From CAVTOA01 sp963736285 (GTDB taxonomy: Bacteria; Actinomycetota; Actinomycetes; Mycobacteriales; QHCE01), in contig CAVTOA010000001.1 of the NCBI GenBank assembly GCA_963736285.1, positions 153,327 to 217,326 of the forward strand: a stretch of DNA of 64,000 bases, given 5' to 3'. The notes under the pieces were generated by a model, which was given only the letters and a program-made list of their open reading frames with translations, had not been told where the DNA came from and did no database searches. A program made the translations under genes and the position numbers. Below, piece after piece: positions 39,510 to 48,931 of this stretch (position 1 is its first letter; every line of letters begins with the position of its first letter).

Positions 39510-40448
39510 GTGTCCTCTTCACTCAAGCTCGTATTTGCGGGCACCCCGGCCCCTGCGGTGCCCGCACTAGAGCGGCTACTCGCGTCCCGGCACGAGGTAG
39601 TAGCTGTTGTCACCAGGCCGGATGCGCCGGCCGGTAGGGGCCGTCAGCTGCAGCCGTCGCCGGTAAAAGAAGTCGCTGCAGCGCACAACCTGGAAGTGCT
39701 CACACCAGCCAAGGCATCCGACCCGGAGTTCCAGGCTCGCCTCAGCCAACTCGCACCAGACTGCTGTCCGGTGGTTGCTTATGGCGCGCTCCTGCCGAAG
39801 TCCGTTTTGGACATTCCGCGTTACGGCTGGGCCAATCTGCATTTCTCGCTATTGCCGGCTTGGCGTGGAGCCGCCCCAGTGCAGCACGCGATCGCCAACG
39901 GCGACGACCTCACCGGCGCGTCTGTTTTTCGCATTGAAGAAGGCCTCGACACGGGTCCGATCTATGGCACCCTCACCGAGCCAATCTTGCCCACCGACAC
40001 CTCCGGCGCATTGTTGAACAGATTGTCCGTCTCGGGCGCAGAGCTCCTCGTTCGCTGCCTCGACGCCGTAGCGGACGGCACCGTGCATGCGGTGCCCCAG
40101 TCGGTGGATGGTGTCAGCATGGCGCCTAAAATCACTGTGCACGATGCGCGACTCGACTGGCACCGCCCCGCCTATGCGATAGATAGAGCAATCCGCGCCT
40201 ACACTCCGAGCCCGGGCGCCTGGAGCGTTTTTCGGGATGTGCGGGTCAAGCTTGAGCCCGTCACACTGGAGCCGTCCATCAGCGACCTTGCGCCGGGCGA
40301 ATTGCGGGCTGAGCGGCGCAGGGTGCTGGTCGGAACCGCCACTCATGCGGTGGCTCTCGGCACTGTCCAACAGCACGGAAAAAAGGCTATGCCCGCCACC
40401 GACTGGGCACGTGGCGTCCACCCCCAATCAGGAGAGAGTTTCGCGTGA
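39510..40448 (+). CDS. fmt: Methionyl-tRNA formyltransferase
   Basis: A 312-residue enzyme that formylates initiator Met-tRNA. The catalytic Asn/His/Asp set lies in [18 protein letters not shown] and [16 protein letters not shown]. The N-terminal Rossmann start is [15 protein letters not shown] and the C-terminal OB domain is [21 protein letters not shown] precedes GTG 39510. It overlaps rsmB by 4 nt. Confidence 0.96.
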   Translation: MSSSLKLVFAGTPAPAVPALERLLASRHEVVAVVTRPDAPAGRGRQLQPSPVKEVAAAHNLEVLTPAKASDPEFQARLSQLAPDCCPVVAYGALLPKSVLDIPRYGWANLHFSLLPAWRGAAPVQHAIANGDDLTGASVFRIEEGLDTGPIYGTLTEPILPTDTSGALLNRLSVSGAELLVRCLDAVADGTVHAVPQSVDGVSMAPKITVHDARLDWHRPAYAIDRAIRAYTPSPGAWSVFRDVRVKLEPVTLEPSISDLAPGELRAERRRVLVGTATHAVALGTVQQHGKKAMPATDWARGVHPQSGESFA

Positions 40449-41983
40449 GCGACCGACAGCATTCAGGTAAGCCACATCGATCTTCGGGTCCTCGACGTTC
40501 GGGTGCGGCCTCGAACCGCGGGGGGAGCCAAGGGTCGTCGTCTTCGTCGTCATCACGGTCGGCGGGGCGTCATAGCTCTGGTTCGGTGCATCGGGCTGCT
40601 TCTGGCTCTAGTCGACGCAGACGAGACCCGGACCCTGTTCGGCGGACTGCTTTCGACGTGCTCGTCGCTGTCACCGCGCGCGACGCCTATGCCAATTTGC
40701 TGCTTCCTGGCTTGTTGCGCGAGCGCCGGCTGACGGGTCGAGATGCGGCTCTTGCTACCGAACTCACCTATGGCACGTTGCGAGCCCGGGGTACCCTTGA
40801 TGCGATCGTGGCGGCCGCAAGCGATCGTGCCGCCGACGAAACTGATCCCCGAGTCCGTGACCTGCTGCGGCTTGGCGCGTATCAGTTGCTGTATTTGCGC
40901 ATCCCGCCGCACGCCGCGGTGAGCGAAACGGTCGCCTTGGCCAAGGTGGCGCTGACTGATGGTCCGGCTCGGTTCGCCAACGCGGTCCTTCGGCAAGTTG
41001 CCGAGCGGGAGCTCGCTGCCTGGCTGGAGGCACTCGCCCCCGATCGAGACTCTGACCCTGTCGGCTACCTTGAGATGCACTATTCCCATCCACAGTGGAT
41101 GATTCGGGCCGTATCAGACGCGCTGGGCGACTCGGGCGCTCTCACCGAGACCGAACAGGCACTTGCAGCAAACAACGCCCGGCCCGAGGTTCATCTGGCC
41201 GCCCGCCCGGGGCGTATTGAGCGCGACGAGTTAGTCACCCAAGCGAGTGGCGAGCCTGGACGGTTCTCGCCGTTTGCCGTGCGTATGACCAGCGGGGGCG
41301 ACCCGGGCCAGCTTTCCGCAGTGCGGGACGGTTTGGCAGGTGTGCAAGACGAAGGCAGCCAACTGGTCGCGTGGGCGCTTTCCCAGGTCGCGGTGGATGG
41401 TTCCGACAAAAATTGGCTCGACATGTGCGCTGGCCCTGGTGGTAAAGCGGCGTTGTTGGGAGCGTTGGCAGAGCAGCGCAATGCCCATCTGACTGCGGTG
41501 GAGGTGGGGGAGAAGCGCGCCGAGCTGGTGCGGACCGCTGTTGCCGGCATGCCTGTCACTGTCCTGCACACCGACGCGACGTCAGTCGGTGAAGACCCAC
41601 AACTTCCCGCCGATCACTTCGACCGGGTGCTGCTCGATGCGCCATGTACCGGATTGGGTGCTCTACGTCGCCGTCCGGAGGCGCGCTGGCGGCGGCAGCC
41701 GTCTGATATTCCTCCACTCACCAAGCTGCAGCGGCAATTGTTGACGGCGGCGGCGCGGGCCGTGCGCCCCGGTGGTGTCATCGGCTTCGCAACCTGTTCG
41801 CCGCATGTGGCCGAGACCCGCGTGCAGGTGGCGGAGGCGGCACGCAAGCTCGGACTAGAGCTCGTCGACGTGCGGCCGTATTTGCCTGGAGTTCCCGATC
41901 TTGGTGCTGGGCCGTCGGTCCAGCTGTGGCCACATCGACACGGCACCGACGCGATGTTCCTCGCCATCCTGAGACGGGTGTAG
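40445..41983 (+). CDS. rsmB: 16S rRNA m5C methyltransferase RsmB/Sun
   Basis: 512 residues. A Ser/Arg-rich disordered N-terminus (~1-55) is followed by a NusB-like domain ([20 protein letters not shown]) and a SAM-dependent methyltransferase domain. The SAM motif is [14 protein letters not shown], the catalytic cysteines are in [20 protein letters not shown] and [13 protein letters not shown]. It methylates a cytosine of 16S rRNA. The start is a GTG inside the fmt stop. Confidence 0.93.
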   Translation: MSDRQHSGKPHRSSGPRRSGAASNRGGSQGSSSSSSSRSAGRHSSGSVHRAASGSSRRRRDPDPVRRTAFDVLVAVTARDAYANLLLPGLLRERRLTGRDAALATELTYGTLRARGTLDAIVAAASDRAADETDPRVRDLLRLGAYQLLYLRIPPHAAVSETVALAKVALTDGPARFANAVLRQVAERELAAWLEALAPDRDSDPVGYLEMHYSHPQWMIRAVSDALGDSGALTETEQALAANNARPEVHLAARPGRIERDELVTQASGEPGRFSPFAVRMTSGGDPGQLSAVRDGLAGVQDEGSQLVAWALSQVAVDGSDKNWLDMCAGPGGKAALLGALAEQRNAHLTAVEVGEKRAELVRTAVAGMPVTVLHTDATSVGEDPQLPADHFDRVLLDAPCTGLGALRRRPEARWRRQPSDIPPLTKLQRQLLTAAARAVRPGGVIGFATCSPHVAETRVQVAEAARKLGLELVDVRPYLPGVPDLGAGPSVQLWPHRHGTDAMFLAILRRV

Positions 41984-42005
41984 CGGTCGATGTGTGAAAG
42001 CTCAG

Positions 42006-42282
42006 CTATCGGTCGTAATGCTTTGAACATGTGAGCAAACGTTTGCGGCCGTCGGGAAGCCGTTCGAAAGTCGACCCGCAAACTGCTGGTAGCTGACGCG
42101 GACCATGATCCAGCCCGGTCCCCTTCCAGTTTGTGCACTCGCAAGGAACGGTGCTGCTCGTTGTTGTCTAGCAGGCGCAGTGCTTTCAAGATCGCCTTGC
42201 GGTCGGCGGCGCTGAAATCCCGTGCAGCAAAGGTTTCTAAGAAAGTGGCAGTGAAGTCCAGGGTTGCATACTCACGGCTCAC
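42006..42282 (-). pseudogene. RelE/YafQ-like toxin, frameshifted near its 3' end
   Basis: GTG 42282 starts TLDFTATFLETFAARDFSAA and reaches RVHKLEGDRAGSWSASATSS with intact RelE-type sequence. At ~42066 the frame shifts. The expected tail ERLPDGRKRLLTCSKHYDR, containing the catalytic-region Arg/Lys and His, is found one base over and ends at TAG 42006-42008. Without the shift it is a ~91-residue toxin. The toxin gene overlaps the antitoxin by 4 nt. Confidence 0.75.
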
Positions 42283-42557
42283 GAAGCATCGCCCAACGAC
42301 GACAGCTCATCCTCGGTCAACTGGTGAACACGGCCCTCGTCGGAATCGGCGTGAGCGCGTGCTAGCAGCGCACGGTGTTTGGTTGTGTAGGCCCAGGCAT
42401 CCTCACGCCGCAGCACGGCTGCAGGCCGAAAAATGAAGGCGTCTTGTTCTGGGGTCGCCTCTACCTCAAACGTTTGATCCGCTGGTACACCCAAGGCATG
42501 ACGCAGCTCAGCCGGCACTGTGAGCCGGCCGCCATTCATCTTCACAATGGTCGACAT
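42279..42557 (-). CDS. AbrB/MazE-type antitoxin
   Basis: 92 residues from ATG 42557. The N-terminal SpoVT-AbrB swapped-hairpin DNA-binding domain is STIVKMNGGRLTVPAELRHA, then LGVPADQTFEVEATPEQDAF. A C-terminal tail would embrace the toxin. It remains intact although its toxin partner is frameshifted, as expected when loss of toxin comes first. It starts 10 nt after the stop of a truncated upstream gene. Confidence 0.8.
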   Translation of the reverse strand: MSTIVKMNGGRLTVPAELRHALGVPADQTFEVEATPEQDAFIFRPAAVLRREDAWAYTTKHRALLARAHADSDEGRVHQLTEDELSSLGDAS

Positions 42558-42567
42558 GGCAAAAAGA

Positions 42568-42850
42568 CTATCTGCCAATTCGCCAGACCGCCAGGGGGTT
42601 CTTCGGGTAACACACGTATGGCAAATTGTCTTTGGTCAGTAGACCCTTTACATCTGGAGCACCCGCCAAGGCATGGGGCAAATCGGCATGAGTGTTGAAC
42701 AAATCTATTTCGCGTCCATCAGACAGCTTGACCTTGACCTTCTGCGCGTGCCAGCTTGCTGGTTCATTCCCCGCTTCTCCGATGACGGCTGAGATGAGCC
42801 TGGCCGAGTAACAGTGGCCAGGGTCTGAATCCGCACTATCCTCACGGCCC
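42568..42850 (-). pseudogene. C-terminal fragment of an unidentified protein cut by IS630
   Basis: A strongly coding-like frame with no start runs from the IS630 junction to TAG 42568-42570: [59 protein letters not shown], then AVWRIGR. I do not recognise the family. The upstream part has been replaced by the IS630 relic. Confidence 0.55.
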
Positions 42851-42865
42851 CCATCACGGCCGCCC

Positions 42866-43897
42866 TATTCCAGATCTCGGCGATGTTGAGCCAGGAGCCG
42901 TGTTTGGGGGTGTGGTGGATCTCCAGCCGTTGGGCGAGTGCTCGGGCCTTGGCCGGTTCGAAGGCCTCGTAGAGCGATCCGGTGGTGTGGGTGTTGAGGT
43001 TGTCCATCACCAGCACGACTTTTTCGGCGTCGGGGTAGTCGAGGGTCAGCAGGTGCTCGACCTCGTGTGCCCAGTCGATCCGGGTGCGCTGTGGGCGGGC
43101 GATGACGCGCCGCCTGCCGGCCAGGGGCTCGACCCACACGAAGATCGAGCAGGTCCCGTGCCGCACGTACTCGGAGTCTTCCTTGCGGTCCCGGCCCGGT
43201 GTGGCTGGGATCGGGTCGCGGGCATGCGGAGGAGCTGGTAGGGCGTCTCGGCCATGCAACCAATGGTATGCCGAATCATGGGGACGGGCGTAGACGTCCA
43301 GAACGTCCTCCATCCGGGCGGCGAACTCGCCGTTGGCGTTCGGTGGGATGGTCCAGCACTTCTTCAGATGAGGGCGAAGTTCCGTTTTTTTAACACCCGG
43401 CCGATAGTGGAATGGTCCAGGTCGGGGATGCCGTCGATCAAGGCGACCTTCTTCTCCAGCAGCCGCAGGCTCCACCGGGCGTGCCCGGCCGGCGGAACCG
43501 AGCACGCCAACGCGATCAGCCGGGCCTCAACCTCACCAGTTACCGGAGAAGGCACCGGCGGCTGCGCACGCTGCTTGCGGCCGACCGTGGCCCAGATATC
43601 GCCGCCAGACTCGGCGAACCGCTTGGCGACCAGCCTCAGCGTCTCGCCCGAGACCCCGAGCCGGGCAGCGATCACCTCCTTGGGGTCAACCTCGCCCATC
43701 GAGGTGTCCAAAGCGAGCAGCACATGTGCCCGCCTGATCATCGAGGCCGGATGCACCCCGGTCGTGCTCACCCGGACCAGCTGTTCACGATCGGCCGCGG
43801 TCAAGGTACCGGCCGCTTCTTCTGCGACGGCATGAGCGTCCTGACTGGCAGAGGGAAGGAGGATCTGCCGAAACCACCCTCCCAACCAGACACACAA
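42866..43897 (-). mobile_element. IS630-family transposase relic
   Basis: The N-terminal HTH part (43364-43897; EVIAARLGVSGETLRLVAKR) and DDE part (42866-~43380) are in different frames joined at a run of seven A (GTG TTA AAA AAA C). A -1 shift there yields [16 protein letters not shown], the correct IS630 junction, so it may be a programmed slip. But a further frame change occurs near 43265-43200, the first catalytic Asp is replaced by Ala ([10 protein letters not shown], not CMDE), and the 3' end is lost after [10 protein letters not shown]. The element is dead. No clean terminal repeats were seen. Confidence 0.75.
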
Positions 43898-43961
43898 GAA
43901 CTAAGCAGCGACACGCTACTAGTAGCGCCGCAAACACGGTAACACGCAGCACAATCCTCAG

Positions 43962-45030
43962 GTGCGGAACTTCGCAAGTGACAACGCTGCCGGCGTGCAC
44001 CCAGACGTGATGGCCGCGTTAGCAACGGCCAACGGTGGCCACCAACCCAGCTACGGCGACGACGTCTACACCCAACGGTTGGCGTCGGTGGTGGCCGGCC
44101 ATTTCGGGGAGCAGGCGTTGACGTTCCCGGTCTTTAACGGCACCGCCGCAAACGTGATTGCTCTTACGGCGATGACGGAACGATGGGATGCGGTCATCAC
44201 TACCGACACCGCGCACATCAACACCGACGAATGTGGCGCGTTGGAGCGATTCGCCGGGCGTGAAAATCCTGGCGACGCCCTCGCAGGCCGGAAAATTGAC
44301 TCCGGATCTCGTCGCTTCACAGGCCCATAACTTTGACAATCCACATCGGAGGCGCCCACGGGTTGTCTCCATTACCCAGAGCACCGAGCTCGGCACGTGT
44401 TACTCCATTGCGGAGGTCGCTGCGCTATGTGAGCAGGCACATGACCTTGGCATGACTGTCCACATGGATGGCGCGCGGGTCGCGAACGCGGCGGCGGCGT
44501 TAGGGACGCCGCTTCAGGCGTTCACTACTGACGTGGGTGTTGATGTGTTGTCGTTCGGCGGCACCAAAAATGGTCTGATGTTCGGCGACTTGGTGGTGGT
44601 GCTGAAACCGAACGCGATTCGGGGGAGCGCGGGGCAGGACGCTAGTGCGCCTGCCGGTGCGCCTGGAGGGGTGGAGTACCTGCGCAAGATGTCGATGCAG
44701 TTGGCGTCGAAGATGCGGTTTATTTCGGTGCAGTTCGAGGCGCTGCTGTCGGGGGAGCTGTGGCTTACAAACGCGGCGCATGCGAACGCGATGGCCCGTG
44801 CGTTAGCTGCCGCTGTGAGTGGGATTCCTGGCGTTGAGGTGCTCTATCCGGTCGACACCAATGCGGTATTTGCGCGACTGTCCGAAGAGGCCATCGGCCG
44901 GTTACATGAGCGGAAGTTTCAGTTTTATGTGGACGAACCAACCTGCGTCGCGCGGTGGATGACCGCATTCGACACTACCGACAACGATGTACGCGAATTC
45001 GCCACCGCTATCGCTGAAGCTGTGGCCTAA
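43962..45030 (+). pseudogene. Low-specificity threonine aldolase, single frameshift
   Basis: A PLP enzyme cleaving threonine to glycine and acetaldehyde. The N-terminal frame (GTG 43962: RNFASDNAAGVHPDVMAALA, GDDVYTQRL) breaks at a GGG run near 44253. The sequence resumes one base over as GVKILATPSQAGKLTPDLV and runs to 45030. It includes VHMDGARVANAAAALG and the PLP-lysine site LSFGGTKNGLMFGD. Removing one G gives a normal ~355-residue enzyme. The rest is well conserved, so the lesion is recent, or a sequencing error in a G run. Confidence 0.8.
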
Positions 45031-45039
45031 TATTTAGTG

Positions 45040-45075
45040 GCCACGAGCCGAGGTGACGGGTCTTCGGCTCGTGGC
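45040..45075. terminator. Hairpin after the threonine aldolase
   Basis: Perfect 12-bp arms GCCACGAGCCGA (45040-45051) and TCGGCTCGTGGC (45064-45075) with a 12-nt loop, 9 nt past the stop. Confidence 0.7.
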
Positions 45076-45128
45076 AGCTTGGGGGTGGTTCATTTCCATT
45101 CAAAGTCCAGATAGCTCACTGGCGGATC

Positions 45129-45338
45129 TCAACTCAATTCACGTCGGGACGCTACGTCGTCTGCTTGTCCATGCCGATAGGGCTCGCAGGGCCATAAGGC
45201 TCCGCATTCGGAACATGCCCGGTCGGACTGGGGGGTGGGTTGGTGCTGCTCTATTAAGTGCCACGCTTGTTGCCACAGCGGCACGTTGTGTACGTCGGAA
45301 GGCGATGTTGACTGACCCCAGCCGAGGAGCTTGGACAT
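45129..45338 (-). CDS. Small putative zinc-binding protein divergent from the XRE regulator
   Basis: 69 residues from ATG 45338. The central AWHLIEQHQPTPQ is followed by three cysteines in CSECGALWPCEPYRHG, a pattern I associate with small zinc-binding actinobacterial proteins next to XRE regulators. A weak AGGG Shine-Dalgarno lies upstream. It is divergent from the XRE gene at 45556, sharing a promoter region with an 11-bp direct repeat. Function unknown. Confidence 0.5.
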   Translation of the reverse strand: MSKLLGWGQSTSPSDVHNVPLWQQAWHLIEQHQPTPQSDRACSECGALWPCEPYRHGQADDVASRRELS

Positions 45339-45486
45339 GGCATCGAATCCCTTCACTGCGGGCGATGTGTGGCCACTTATGTACTTTGCGGCAATCTGTT
45401 TTCTTGCCGAAAAGGCTTGGTAGCCGTTTCTCGCGATCAGAGTAGCGGAGAGACGTGACTTTGGCTTCAGTTTCCGGAGGGGTGCT

Positions 45487-45508
45487 TCAGTATGCTGTCA
45501 GTATGCTG
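45487..45508. repeat. Adjacent 11-bp direct repeats, candidate XRE operator
   Basis: TCAGTATGCTG occurs twice back to back (45487-45497 and 45498-45508), ~48 bp before the GTG of the XRE regulator and in the divergent promoter region. A one-helical-turn direct repeat suits tandem HTH binding. The rest of 45339-45555 shows no gene. Confidence 0.55.
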
Positions 45509-45555
45509 AGAGCGAGTCCCAGAAGTTCGATAAAAGATGAGGAGAAATGATCTAA

Positions 45556-46509
45556 GTGCCTCAAAAGATTACTTTCGCTCACATGCTGCAACAATTAATG
45601 ACCGAGCGTTATAGGAGAAATCGTGCGGCACTCGCCGAGGCTGCCCATATTTCACCTTCTGCGCTGTCGCAGTACGTCCGTGGGAAGGCCACGCCAAGCT
45701 TGGATGTCTTGGCGCATTTGGCGGACGCGCTCGATGTCAGTCTCGACTACTTAGTCTTTGGTCAAGAGCGCATAGCCCCACCGCCGGAGCTTGGCTATTT
45801 GACGGGACACATTGAGGCCCACGTCCGCGGCGCCCAGGTTCAAGCAGAAGCGCTACATGACCTCATCGCTCGCATCGGGGCTCAAGCTAGCGCCCAGATG
45901 CCTGCGCTCGTTCGCTCGGTAGCGCAGGCCTTGATCGCGGACGGCGCCAGTCTGGCGGGAACTCTAAGCCCTGAAGAAATTGTCGCAATCGAACGTTGTG
46001 ACGTTTCTACGACAATTGTGACGTCCGATCTCAGTAACGAAATCCTGGTCCTGGAGCAGGAAGGCAACGAAGACGCGGCAGCCCCCGGTTTTTTTGCTCA
46101 AGTCGTCACGGAGAACATTGCAGCAGGAAACCATTATGAATACCTAGTTCCTCACAGACCGAACATGCGGCATGCAGGAAGTTTGTTGCGGGAACAGCTC
46201 GCTAGGTTGAGCAGACTGGAGCCGTCTACTTTAGATCGGAGATTCCGGATCGCTTATGTTCCTAATGCTTGCGTGCCGGGTTTCGTGGTGCACCATGTGG
46301 TTATGGAGCGACTTCTTCAGCGCGCTGCCCACTTGGAAGAACAGATAGCTCGATTCGTCTATCCAGACCCTGATAATAAGAAGCTGGGTTTACTAGCTAT
46401 AGTGACGCCTGCAAGCCCTAGCTACCAGCGTTACTGTCTGGTAGACAGGCAAGATATTCCGTACCTCATGGATGAAATCCATGCTATGCGAAAGGGCGCC
46501 ATTCCATGA
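45556..46509 (+). CDS. XRE-family regulator with a large C-terminal domain
   Basis: 317 residues. The N-terminal HTH_3 is RNRAALAEAAHISPSALSQY, VRGKATPSLDVLAHLADAL (~25-65). It is followed by a ~240-residue region without a recognised domain, ending SPSYQRYCLVDRQDIPYLMD, possibly a sensor. GAGGAG precedes GTG 45556 by ~14 nt. The radical SAM gene starts 35 nt downstream on the same strand, so the two form a unit. The ligand or signal cannot be read from sequence. Confidence 0.75.
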   Translation: MPQKITFAHMLQQLMTERYRRNRAALAEAAHISPSALSQYVRGKATPSLDVLAHLADALDVSLDYLVFGQERIAPPPELGYLTGHIEAHVRGAQVQAEALHDLIARIGAQASAQMPALVRSVAQALIADGASLAGTLSPEEIVAIERCDVSTTIVTSDLSNEILVLEQEGNEDAAAPGFFAQVVTENIAAGNHYEYLVPHRPNMRHAGSLLREQLARLSRLEPSTLDRRFRIAYVPNACVPGFVVHHVVMERLLQRAAHLEEQIARFVYPDPDNKKLGLLAIVTPASPSYQRYCLVDRQDIPYLMDEIHAMRKGAIP

Positions 46510-46544
46510 GCCCTAAGAGAATTAGTCAGTGAGTCGACGAGCAC

Positions 46545-47522
46545 ATGACACTGACCGCTGTCGAACAGCACCTTCAGACGCTCTATCGCGCCTTCGGCCC
46601 GTCTAAACCTATGGGGTCATCGGCTCCAAGTAAAGACCGGCCACACTTTTTTTTGCATCGCAACTTTCTTGGAGAGCAGGATCTGGTGATTCTGTTCAAT
46701 ACCAAGCGTTGTAGCTACCAATGCAAGTTCTGTGCTCTGCCATTCAAGTCTTCTCGTGAGTGGGTAGGAGAGGAAGATGTCCTCGCACAGTTTTGCTATG
46801 TGATCAATGAAGCTAAGCATGGATTAGGAGTCATCGAACGCTTCACTATCGCCAACGAGGGTTCAGTATTTGATGAGACCACCTACCCAGCTGGTGCGCT
46901 AACCCAAATCGTGTCCGCCTTTCGCCTGTTGCCGCGCATACGCAAGTTGGTCCTTGAGACTCGGTTGGAGTTCGTCCGTGAGCCGAGGCTGCGAGAAATA
47001 CGTGAGCTTAGTGGCAAACGACTCGACATATTGACTGGCTTCGAGACCCGTGACCCAGATCTAAGGGAGAGGGTTCTCGGCAAGCGGGAGCCGTTAGAGG
47101 TTTTCGAAGCGGGTCTTGATGCTCTGGCGGCGGTGGGTGCTGAGCTAACGACTTACGTCCTATATAAGCCGGACCCAGAAATGGACGATAACGCTGCATG
47201 GGCGGAGGCTGAGAGCTCCATTGATTATGTGCGTAACTCATGTCTACAGCGTGGTATTCCACTAACGATCAGGCTTAATCCGATGTATGTCGCTCAGGGG
47301 ACGCCGTGGGCTCGACGAGTCGAAAAGCTCGAGAATTACCAACCTCCTCGACTGTCCGATATTGTGGCCCTGGCTGAGAAAAAGCGAGCAGAGGGCTTGC
47401 CTGTCTACCTAGGCCTCACCTCTGAAGGACTGTCCGATGAGGACAAGACCTATCGGGGCCGCGAAGACTTCGACTCTGGATTACTCAAGCAGGCTATCGT
47501 CATGAACGGTGACAAGGGTTAG
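46545..47522 (+). CDS. Radical SAM protein, Elp3/RaSEA-like
   Basis: 325 residues. The CX3CX2C cluster Cys56, Cys60, Cys63 (NTKRCSYQCKFCALP) binds the 4Fe-4S that cleaves SAM. Downstream motifs TIANEGSVFDETTYP, LVLETRLEFVREP and LDILTGFETRDPDLRERVL follow the layout of the Elp3/archaeosine-synthase-RaSEA-like branch. Archaeosine is not expected in bacteria, so the substrate is open. No extra C-terminal cluster is visible. It is co-oriented with the XRE gene, which likely controls it. Confidence 0.75.
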   Translation: MTLTAVEQHLQTLYRAFGPSKPMGSSAPSKDRPHFFLHRNFLGEQDLVILFNTKRCSYQCKFCALPFKSSREWVGEEDVLAQFCYVINEAKHGLGVIERFTIANEGSVFDETTYPAGALTQIVSAFRLLPRIRKLVLETRLEFVREPRLREIRELSGKRLDILTGFETRDPDLRERVLGKREPLEVFEAGLDALAAVGAELTTYVLYKPDPEMDDNAAWAEAESSIDYVRNSCLQRGIPLTIRLNPMYVAQGTPWARRVEKLENYQPPRLSDIVALAEKKRAEGLPVYLGLTSEGLSDEDKTYRGREDFDSGLLKQAIVMNGDKG

Positions 47523-47560
47523 TCCCATATTAATTGGCTTTTATATGCACGCAGCGGCCG

Positions 47561-48845
47561 TTAGTGGTGTGGTTCACTTGTCCGCACCGCGAATCGTCGG
47601 GGGACAATGAGCAGCAAGGTTGCACCAGTCAGCACGGCCACGAGGGCGAGCGCAAGATAGATGTGGTGCGTGGAGGCATTGAGAGCATGGCGGAGGTAGT
47701 CCGCTGCTTGGTTACTGAGATTGTGCTTGCCGTCGAGAGCGTCGCTGATCTCATTCACATCTGTGGGCAGAGCATTGCCGAGAGAACTGGGGGCGTCCGC
47801 CAGCTGGGCGTGCAGGGTGGCGTTGGCAACAGCGCCATATACTGCCGCGCCAATGCTTTGCCCTAGGAATCGGGAAAACATGCTGGCACCAGTGACAACG
47901 CCGCGCCGGGACCAGTCCACAGTGGACTGAACGCCCACGATGGTGGAGGTCGAGATAAGACCGAAGCCAGCACCCATCACAAGGGTGATCGCCACCACCT
48001 GCCACACCGGGGCAGCAAAACGCAGCAGCAAGAAACTACTTGCCGCTACAAAACACAAGGCGACGCCTATCACCGCAGTGTCGCGAAAGCCGATTCGCAG
48101 ATACAACTTGCTGGACAAAGCAGCCGCTATGGGCCAGCTGATGCTGGTCGTCGCGAGCACCAAACCCGCTGCGATAGGCCCCAGCCCTAGCACGGTCTGT
48201 GCATATGTCGGCAAAAACGTGCTGGGTCCGATGAAAAGCAGCCCCAGACCGGCCATCGCCAAGCTTGATCCGGCGAGCACGCGACTACGCCAAATCCACG
48301 GTGGCAAAACCGGCTCGACCGCTCGTCGTTCCACCAGGACCGCGGCGCCAATGAGAGCTGCGCAGAGAACAAAGGTGACGGTGCTCGGCGCCGACCACCA
48401 TGGCCACGCCGTGCCGCCCTGTAGTAGTCCGAAAATCAGCGCACCAGCTCCTGCCAGGATGAGCGCGGCCCCGGCGTAGTCGATCCGATGCTTTGTGCGC
48501 TGCACGTTCTCATGCAGGTAGTGGGATAGCAGGGTCAGCGCGACCGCGCCGATCGGCAGATTGACCAAGAAAATCCAACGCCACGATGCGTATTCGGCGA
48601 ACGAGCCACCCAGAGTGGGGAATCGTCACGGTCTGCGTCAGTAGATAGGTGGAGAACACCCAGCTGAAGAGCGAGAATCCGCCCAGATCGCCCACGATCT
48701 GCGGGATCGCAGTGGACACAATGGTGGTATCCATCGCCGCGAGCGCCGTCGTCGCCATGAGCGCGAACAGAATGGGCCGGCGGTGTTGTGGGGGGACCCG
48801 CGCCGCGTTCGATGCAGGCTCCGGCGCTACTTGGGTCACCGGCAT
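47561..48845 (-). pseudogene. DHA2-type MFS drug exporter with internal deletion
   Basis: The N-terminal part (48845 to ~48620) reads TTALAAMDTTIVSTAIPQIV, LFSWVFSTYLLTQTVTIP, then abruptly changes frame. Coding resumes as TLGGSFAEYASWRWIFLVNL and continues to 47561 with the remaining transmembrane segments. About 100 residues (helices ~3-5 and the GDR-containing loop) normally lying between these parts are missing, and the junction is out of frame. The remaining sequence is well preserved. No functional exporter can be made. Confidence 0.8.
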
Positions 48846-48931
48846 AGCTTAAGGGCCTTGATGTGTGGCGACTCTATTTGCTAGCCGGCACACCGCTATC
48901 GCGCATCGCTGGGAGGTGCTACTGATTTGGT

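Noticed and set aside
41614..42005. Extension of the RelE-like frame to 222 codons
   Set aside because: After the frameshift it is antisense to rsmB; the real toxin tail ends at 42006.
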